Source: Mycolicibacterium porcinum
GTDB taxonomy: Bacteria; Actinomycetota; Actinomycetes; Mycobacteriales; Mycobacteriaceae
Assembly: GCA_002086835.1 (NCBI GenBank)
Contig: MVIG01000037.1
Coordinates: 1 to 37,044 of the forward strand
DNA length: 37,044 nt
Reading direction: 5' to 3'
Shown piece after piece: positions 31,904-37,044 of this stretch. Every line of letters starts with the position of its first letter. The first letter of the stretch is position 1. The position numbers were made by a program, and so were the translations under genes. Under the pieces are notes generated by a model. It saw only the letters and a program-made list of their open reading frames with translations. It was not told the DNA's origin and made no database searches.

Positions 31904-33307
31904 GTGTCTGTTGTTACGACTGACGCACAAGCTGTCCATGCCCTCGGCGTGCAGCGCCTATTGGACAGTTACCGCGCCATTCCGCCCAATTCGACCGTGA
32001 GGCTTGCCAAGCCCACGTCGAATCTCTTTCGTGCGCGAGATCGCAGCGATGTCAGAGGTCTGGATGTATCGGGCCTGACCGGTGTGATCGCTGTCGACGC
32101 CGAAGCCCGCACCGCCGACGTGGCAGGCATGTGCACCTATGAAGATCTGGTGGCCGCGACGCTGCCGCACGCTCTGGCCCCGCTGGTGGTGCCCCAACTC
32201 AAGACCATCACGCTGGGCGGCGCGGTCACCGGGCTCGGAATCGAATCGACCTCGTTCCGCAATGGTCTGCCGCACGAATCGGTGCTGGAGATGGACATTC
32301 TCACCGGCGCGGGCGAGATCGTCACCGCCTCACCCGAGCAGCATGCCGACCTGTTTCGGACCTTCCCCAATTCTTATGGCACGCTCGGTTATTCGACCCG
32401 GCTCCGCATCGAGCTGGAGCCCGTCACCCCGTTTGTGGCGTTGCGTCACCTGCGCTTTCACTCACTGACCGAACTGGTCGCGGCGATGGACCGAATCATC
32501 GAGACCGGCGGTCTCGATGGGCAACCGGTCGATTACCTCGACGGTGTGGTGTTCAGCGCCGACGAAAGCTACCTGTGCGTCGGGTTCAAGACCACGACGC
32601 CTGGCCCGGTCAGCGACTACACCGGTCAGGACATCTACTACCGCTCGATCCAGCACGCGCAAGGCGAAAAGCACGACCGGCTGACGATTCACGACTACCT
32701 GTGGCGGTGGGACACCGACTGGTTCTGGTGTTCGCGGGCCTTCGGCGCGCAGAACCCCACGATCCGTCGGTTCTGGCCGCGCCGGCTGCGCCGCAGCAGC
32801 TTCTACTGGAAACTGATCGGCTACGACCAGCGGTTCAACATCGCCGACCGGATCGAGATCCGGAACGGCCGCCCGCCCCGGGAGCGGGTGGTGCAGGACA
32901 TCGAAGTGCCGCTGGAGAACTGCGAACGCTTCCTGTCGTGGTTCCTGGACAACGTGCCGATCGAGCCGATCTGGCTGTGCCCGCTGCGGTTACGTGAGCA
33001 TCGCCGCAACGACGCAGATATTTCCGGGGCCTGGCCCCTTTACCCACTTCGCGCTCATCACACCTACGTCAACGTCGGATTCTGGTCGTCGGTGCCCGTC
33101 GGCCCGGTGGAAGGCCACACCAACAAGCTGATCGAGGCCAAGGTCAGCGAACTCGACGGACACAAGTCCCTCTACTCCGATTCCTACTATCTACGTGAGG
33201 ATTTCGACCAGCTCTACGGCGGCGAGACGTACAAGACCGTCAAGAAGTCCTACGACCCCGATTCGCGCCTGTTTGACCTGTATTCGAAAGCCGTCCTGCG
33301 CCGATGA
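31904..33307 (+). CDS. FAD-binding oxidoreductase (PCMH/FAD_binding_4 type, Rv3719 family)
   Basis: A 467-residue flavoprotein. The N-terminal 180 residues carry the PCMH FAD fold: GVIAVDAEARTADVAGMCTYEDLV, then LKTITLGGAVTGLGIESTSF and LEMDILTGAGEIVTAS and the glycine-rich NSYGTLGYSTRL. The C-terminal substrate domain includes YRSIQHAQGEKHDRLTIHDY and W-rich segments. It resembles the DHCR24-like sterol or lipid reductases/oxidases. The cyclopropane synthase-like gene follows after 13 nt, so the two probably act together on a lipid; a role in tuning unsaturated acyl chains is inference. Confidence 0.88.
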   Translation: MSVVTTDAQAVHALGVQRLLDSYRAIPPNSTVRLAKPTSNLFRARDRSDVRGLDVSGLTGVIAVDAEARTADVAGMCTYEDLVAATLPHALAPLVVPQLKTITLGGAVTGLGIESTSFRNGLPHESVLEMDILTGAGEIVTASPEQHADLFRTFPNSYGTLGYSTRLRIELEPVTPFVALRHLRFHSLTELVAAMDRIIETGGLDGQPVDYLDGVVFSADESYLCVGFKTTTPGPVSDYTGQDIYYRSIQHAQGEKHDRLTIHDYLWRWDTDWFWCSRAFGAQNPTIRRFWPRRLRRSSFYWKLIGYDQRFNIADRIEIRNGRPPRERVVQDIEVPLENCERFLSWFLDNVPIEPIWLCPLRLREHRRNDADISGAWPLYPLRAHHTYVNVGFWSSVPVGPVEGHTNKLIEAKVSELDGHKSLYSDSYYLREDFDQLYGGETYKTVKKSYDPDSRLFDLYSKAVLRR

Positions 33308-33320
33308 ACGGAGAACAGCG

Positions 33321-34634
33321 ATGACCACCTTCAAAGAACACTCGACGCACGCAAGCGATCACAAGCTCAACCTGGCCGAGATCCTGGAGATCTTCGCATC
33401 GGGTTCGCAGCCACTGAAGTTCACCGCCTACGACGGCAGCAGCGCCGGCCCCGAGAACGCCACGCTCGGCCTGGATCTCAAGACCCCGCGCGGCACCACG
33501 TATCTCGCCACCGCCCCTGGCGATCTGGGTCTGGCCCGGGCCTATGTTTCCGGCGACCTGGAACCGCACGGCGTTCATCCCGGCGACCCGTACCCGCTGC
33601 TGTGCGCGCTGGCGGAGAAGATGGCGTTCAAACGCCCGCCGGCCCGGGTGCTGGCCAACATCGTCCGCTCCATCGGCATCGAGCACCTCAAGCCGATCGC
33701 ACCGCCTCCTCAGGAGGCCCTGCCCCGGTGGCGCCGGATGATGGAAGGCCTGCGGCACAGCAAGACCCGTGACGCCGAGGCCATCCACCATCACTACGAC
33801 GTGTCGAACACGTTCTACGAGTGGGTGCTCGGGCCGTCGATGACCTACACCTGCGCCTGCTATCCGGACGTGGATGCCAGCCTGGAAACCGCCCAGGACA
33901 ACAAGTATCGGCTGGTCTTCGAGAAGCTGCGCCTGCAACCGGGCGACCGCTTGCTCGACGTCGGCTGCGGCTGGGGTGGCATGGTGCGCTACGCGGCCCG
34001 CCACGGGGTCAAGGCGCTCGGAGTGACGTTGTCGGCCGAGCAGGCCCGGTGGGCGCGAGAGGCCATCGCGAAGGAGGGGCTCAGTGACCTGGCCGAGGTG
34101 CGTCACGGCGACTACCGCGACATCACCGAGACCGGGTTCGACGCGGTGTCCTCGATCGGCCTGACCGAGCACATCGGGGTGCACAACTACCCGTCGTACT
34201 TCGGTTTCCTGAAGTCGAAGATGCGCCCCGGTGCGCTCCTGCTCAACCACTGCATCACCCGCCACGACAACCGAAGTGGTGCGGCCGCCGGTGGATTTAT
34301 CGACCGGTATGTGTTCCCCGACGGCGAGCTGACCGGTTCGGGGCGCATCATCACCGAGGTGCAGGACGTCGGCCTTGAGGTCATGCACGAGGAGAACCTG
34401 CGCAACCACTACGCGATGACGCTGCGCGACTGGTGCGCCAACCTGGTCGAGCACTGGGACGAGGCCGTCGCCGAGGTCGGACTGCCCACCGCCAAGGTGT
34501 GGGGCCTGTACATGGCCGGGTCCCGGCTGGGCTTCGAGACGAATGTGGTTCAGCTGCACCAGGTTCTGGCCGTCAAGCTCGATGAGCAGGGTAAGGATGG
34601 CGGCCTGCCGCTGCGGCCGTGGTGGACGCCCTAG
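33321..34634 (+). CDS. Cyclopropane-fatty-acid synthase-like SAM methyltransferase (Rv3720 family)
   Basis: A 437-residue CFA synthase-family protein. The N-terminal 140 residues form the extra lipid-binding domain (GDLGLARAYVSGDL); AIHHHYDVSNTFYEWVLGPSMTY introduces the SAM fold; motif I is LLDVGCGWGGM at about residue 210; and the end has HEENLRNHYAMTLRDW. The family adds a methylene or methyl group from S-adenosylmethionine to double bonds in membrane acyl chains. The ATG at 33321 has GGAG about 8 nt upstream and is 13 nt after the FAD oxidase. It is probably co-transcribed with that gene. Confidence 0.92.
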   Translation: MTTFKEHSTHASDHKLNLAEILEIFASGSQPLKFTAYDGSSAGPENATLGLDLKTPRGTTYLATAPGDLGLARAYVSGDLEPHGVHPGDPYPLLCALAEKMAFKRPPARVLANIVRSIGIEHLKPIAPPPQEALPRWRRMMEGLRHSKTRDAEAIHHHYDVSNTFYEWVLGPSMTYTCACYPDVDASLETAQDNKYRLVFEKLRLQPGDRLLDVGCGWGGMVRYAARHGVKALGVTLSAEQARWAREAIAKEGLSDLAEVRHGDYRDITETGFDAVSSIGLTEHIGVHNYPSYFGFLKSKMRPGALLLNHCITRHDNRSGAAAGGFIDRYVFPDGELTGSGRIITEVQDVGLEVMHEENLRNHYAMTLRDWCANLVEHWDEAVAEVGLPTAKVWGLYMAGSRLGFETNVVQLHQVLAVKLDEQGKDGGLPLRPWWTP

Positions 34635-34646
34635 ACCTGTCAGACG

Positions 34647-34700
34647 ACTCAAGACGATCAGTAATGTTTTCCGGATAGTTCGTTATTGATCGTCTTGGGT
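34647..34700. repeat. Long inverted repeat between the methyltransferase and SDR genes
   Basis: Arms 34647-34664 and 34683-34700 pair over 18 bp with only two mismatches, both of which are G-U wobbles in a plus-strand RNA; the core CAAGACGATCA / TGATCGTCTTG is perfect. The loop is 18 nt. It begins 12 nt after the methyltransferase stop and ends 21 nt before the SDR start. It could act as a terminator-like structure for the upstream gene (though no U-run follows) or as a dyad operator for the SDR promoter. Confidence 0.7.
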
Positions 34701-34721
34701 GAGCCTCATACCGTCTGAGCC

Positions 34722-35462
34722 ATGAAAACGGTTCTCATCACGGGTTGTTCATCAGGGTATGGACTCGAAACGGCCCGTCACTTCCACGCCAACGGCTGGA
34801 ACGTGATCGCCACGATGCGCACGCCACGCACCGGGCTCCTGCCGGATTCGAACCGAATCCAACTGGTGGCGCTGGACGTCACCAAACCTGACAGCATCTC
34901 AGCGGCCCTCGAGGCCAGTGGCCCGATCGACGTGCTGGTCAACAACGCAGGCATCGGCGTCGTCGGCGCCTTCGAGCCCATGCCGATGGACACGATCCGG
35001 GAAGTGTTCGAGACCAACACATTCGGCGTTATGGCCATGACGCAGGCCGTGCTGCCGCAGATGCGCGCTCGCAGATCCGGGGTGGTTGTCAACGTGACAT
35101 CGAGCGTGACGCTGACCGCGATGCCGCTGGCAGCGGTGTACACCGCCAGCAAGATGGCGATCGAAGGATTCACCGCGTCGCTGGCACTCGAGCTCGACGC
35201 GGTCGAGGTGACGGCCAAACTTGTGGAACCGGGCTACGGGCCGACGACGAGCTTCACCAGCAACGGTGCGACACGGATGGACGGACTGATTCCCGAGCCA
35301 TATCAGGCGTTCGCGGCGCCGATCCTGGCGGCGTTCGGCTAGGCCACGGTCTTCACGACCGAGACCGACGTCGCCGAGACCGTCTACCACGCCGCAACCG
35401 ACACGTCCGGCCGACTGCTGTTCCCCGCCGGCGCAGACGCGGTGGCGCTCGCAGGCCAGTAG
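34722..35462 (+). pseudogene. Short-chain dehydrogenase/reductase interrupted by an in-frame amber codon
   Basis: Codons 1-206 encode an SDR: cofactor motif TGCSSGYG (residues 7-14), NNAG (75-78), catalytic Y140-TAS-K144. The frame then meets TAG at 35340-35342 but continues without a shift for 39 more codons (ATVFTTETDVAETVYHAA, then GRLLFPAGADAVALAGQ) to a second TAG at 35460. That second part has the typical SDR C-terminus of a roughly 246-residue protein. A single change (for example CAG to TAG) explains it. If only the 206-residue part is made, it lacks the last strand and part of the substrate pocket. AraC-type gene 31 nt downstream. Confidence 0.8.
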
Positions 35463-35493
35463 ACCGGCAGAGCGGAGGCGATATCTTGTCGGC

Positions 35494-36426
35494 ATGCCCC
35501 TGGCAGGTGTCGCCTCCGCGGCCGATCCGCTCGAAACGGTCATACCCTTGCTGCGCCCCCAGGTCGTGCTCTCGAAGGTCGTCAGCGGCGCCGGCGACTG
35601 GAGCATCCGCAAGCCGCGCTACGCCGACCCCTCGTTCTGTTTGATGTTGGCGGGCAAATGCTGGCTCAGCCCGGACGGTATCGATCCCGTCGAGCTCTTC
35701 GCGGGCGACTTCCTGTTACTGCCGGAGACACCGAGTTTCGTGATGGCCAGCGACCGCGCATCTGCACCGACCGACGTCGAGCTCCAGCCGGCCGCCGATT
35801 CCCACTACGGCCCGGTGGACGGGCCGAGGCCCATGCGAATGCTCGGAGGATACTTCCGCTTCGATCGGGCCAACGCCAGGCTGCTGGTGAAGCTCCTTCC
35901 GCCAACGATTCTCGTCCGCCACAACGAATCCGGCTCGGCCCGCCTGAACCGCATCGTCGGACTCATCACCGACGAGGCGATCGCGCAACGTCCGTGCCGC
36001 GAACCGATTCTCGAGCGCCTCGTCGAGGTGCTGCTGATCGAGGCCTGCCGGTTTCGAACCGAACGTCCCACCGCCGGCGAGCACGGCCTGATCGCCGGGC
36101 TTTCCGATCCGCAGCTCGCCGGTGCCCTGCGAGAGATTCACGACGGCGTCGCCGAGCACTGGACGGTCGAGAAGCTGGCCCGTACCGCGAACATGTCCCG
36201 CGCCGTGTTCGCGGAACGCTTCGCCACCACGATCGGAATGCCACCCATGCAGTACGTGCTCGAGTGGCGGGTAGCGCTGGCCAAGGACATGCTGCAATCC
36301 GGGCAACTCTCGATAGGCGAGATCGCAGCCAGGACCGGCTACCAGTCGTCCAGTGCGTTCACCACCGCGTTCACCCGGGTAACCGGACGCTCGCCCCGCG
36401 AATATGCCCGGGGCAGCGGGGATTGA
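35494..36426 (+). CDS. AraC-family transcriptional regulator with N-terminal cupin domain
   Basis: A 310-residue regulator. The N-terminal 190 residues form a cupin-like effector domain (FCLMLAGKCWLSPDG, FAGDFLLLPETPSF, MRMLGGYFRFDRANA). The last 100 residues have two HTH motifs: WTVEKLARTANMSRAVFAERFATTIG and LSIGEIAARTGYQSSSAFTTAF, with the family end GRSPREYAR. It most likely controls the adjacent SDR gene. The ATG at 35494 is the only good in-frame start, but the nearest GGAGG is about 16 nt upstream, further than usual. It ends 6 nt before the convergent dnaX stop. Confidence 0.92.
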   Translation: MPLAGVASAADPLETVIPLLRPQVVLSKVVSGAGDWSIRKPRYADPSFCLMLAGKCWLSPDGIDPVELFAGDFLLLPETPSFVMASDRASAPTDVELQPAADSHYGPVDGPRPMRMLGGYFRFDRANARLLVKLLPPTILVRHNESGSARLNRIVGLITDEAIAQRPCREPILERLVEVLLIEACRFRTERPTAGEHGLIAGLSDPQLAGALREIHDGVAEHWTVEKLARTANMSRAVFAERFATTIGMPPMQYVLEWRVALAKDMLQSGQLSIGEIAARTGYQSSSAFTTAFTRVTGRSPREYARGSGD

Positions 36427-36432
36427 GCAGCG

Positions 36433-37044
36433 CTAGCTCTCGATCTTTCGCGCGCCCAGTTCGTTCTGCAGCAGTTCCAGGGCGACCTCCTCGGGGTCGC
36501 GACGCGGTCCGGCCTCGCTCTGCGAGGCCTCGGCGAGCATCTCTGCCTCTTCCTGCTCCGGTGACGACGGCGGCTCCGGAACGGGTTCCGGTTCCGGCTC
36601 GGGAATGACGCGGCCAGGTCGGGTGGGCACCCGTGGCGGCGGCTTCGCGGTCTTCGGCGGGGGCGGTGGGGCGGACTCCGCCGTACCGACCTCGCACCGG
36701 ATCTGCCAATCCACGCCGAGGGCATCCTTCAACGCTTCCCTGATCACGTCGGCATTGCGCGACTCGGTCAGCCGCTTGGCCAACGGTGGCGAATCATGGG
36801 ACAGCACAAGCGTTTTGTCCTCGACTGCGCGGACGATCGCCCCGGACAGCATGACCTCGGTGGTCCGGCTGCGCTCACGCACCTTCTCCCGCACCGTCGA
36901 CCACATCGAGCGCACGGCGGCCGCGTTGGGCTCGCCGCCAGGGGCCACCGCTGCCGGTGCCGGCTCAGGCTCCGGTGCAACCTCAGGCTCGGGTTCGGGC
37001 TCGAAGTCGGGCTCCGGCGGCAGCGGCGGCTCGGGCTCAGAGAC
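36433..37044 (-). CDS. dnaX: DNA polymerase III gamma/tau subunit, C-terminal 203 residues (runs off the right edge)
   Basis: The reading frame is open to the window edge. It has an acidic Glu-Pro-rich linker (EPEPEPEVAPEPEPAP), then a folded block with VRSMWSTVREKVRERSRTT, LVLSHDSPPLAKRLTE and VIREALKDALGVDWQIRCEV, then a second Pro/Glu-rich stretch and the terminal PEEVALELLQNELGARKIES. This is the C-terminal tau-like region of actinobacterial DnaX, which contacts the polymerase and helicase; the ATPase part lies outside the window. The position after the Rv3720-like gene agrees with dnaZX (Rv3721c) of M. tuberculosis. The GTG at 36948 is an internal codon. Confidence 0.9.
   Translation of the reverse strand, partial: VSEPEPPLPPEPDFEPEPEPEVAPEPEPAPAAVAPGGEPNAAAVRSMWSTVREKVRERSRTTEVMLSGAIVRAVEDKTLVLSHDSPPLAKRLTESRNADVIREALKDALGVDWQIRCEVGTAESAPPPPPKTAKPPPRVPTRPGRVIPEPEPEPVPEPPSSPEQEEAEMLAEASQSEAGPRRDPEEVALELLQNELGARKIES

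Noticed and set aside
33240-34652. A 470-codon open frame on the minus strand opposite the cyclopropane synthase-like gene
   Set aside because: It is antisense to a clear SAM methyltransferase gene, has no recognisable domain and no ribosome-binding site, and is explained by codon bias of the real gene.

Overview
The window is GC-rich DNA from an actinobacterium of the family Mycobacteriaceae, most likely an environmental, Mycolicibacterium-like species. Three things point there: a complete yrbE/mce lipid-import operon whose MceE is a lipoprotein; a left-edge fragment whose first 25 residues match mycobacterial F420-dependent glucose-6-phosphate dehydrogenase as I remember it; and a right-hand gene order (recR, ybaB, amidase, SRPBCC, FAD oxidase, cyclopropane synthase, dnaX) equivalent to Rv3715c-Rv3721c of M. 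tuberculosis. I saw no tRNA, rRNA, insertion sequence, integrase or CRISPR array.

Region 1 (1-7671, minus strand) is a tightly packed run of ten genes: cytochrome P450, small ferredoxin, LLM-family oxidoreductase, SnoaL-like protein, alpha/beta hydrolase, DUF1028 protein, M20 amidohydrolase, two Mce-associated membrane proteins and a secreted CAP-domain protein, followed by the 5' end of fgd. Most junctions overlap by 4 nt or are separated by a few bases. Region 2 (7693-16958, minus strand) is yrbEA-yrbEB-mceA-B-C-D-E-F, closed by a perfect 16-bp hairpin. An identical two-part motif (ACTACGTA, 8 nt, TTGTCGACGC) lies upstream of both yrbEA and the P450 gene, so the importer and the catabolic run look co-regulated: import of a hydrophobic compound, oxidation, then ester/amide hydrolysis. 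The substrate is not known. Divergent from yrbEA is a 531-residue FprB-type ferredoxin/NADPH reductase that could power the P450, and convergent with it is a large LuxR-type ATPase regulator.

Region 3 (21098-28777) is a second operon: branched-chain 2-oxo acid dehydrogenase E1alpha, E1beta, E2 and E3, a leucine/valine-type dehydrogenase, then both formaldehyde-fixing enzymes of the ribulose monophosphate pathway (HxlB, HxlA). A divergent Lrp/AsnC regulator sits at its head, with an 11-bp direct repeat spaced 52 bp in between. Joining amino-acid oxidation to formaldehyde fixation in one transcription unit is unusual.

Region 4 (28787-37044) is mostly conserved housekeeping: a metallo-beta-lactamase-fold hydrolase, recR, ybaB, a zinc amidase, an SRPBCC protein, an FAD oxidase, a cyclopropane synthase-like methyltransferase and the C-terminal part of dnaX. 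Three genes here carry TAGCGT 6-7 nt before the start codon, the layout of leaderless transcripts. An SDR gene broken by an in-frame amber codon and an AraC-type regulator lie between the methyltransferase gene and dnaX.

All functions are inferred from sequence motifs and gene order read by eye; no database search was run.
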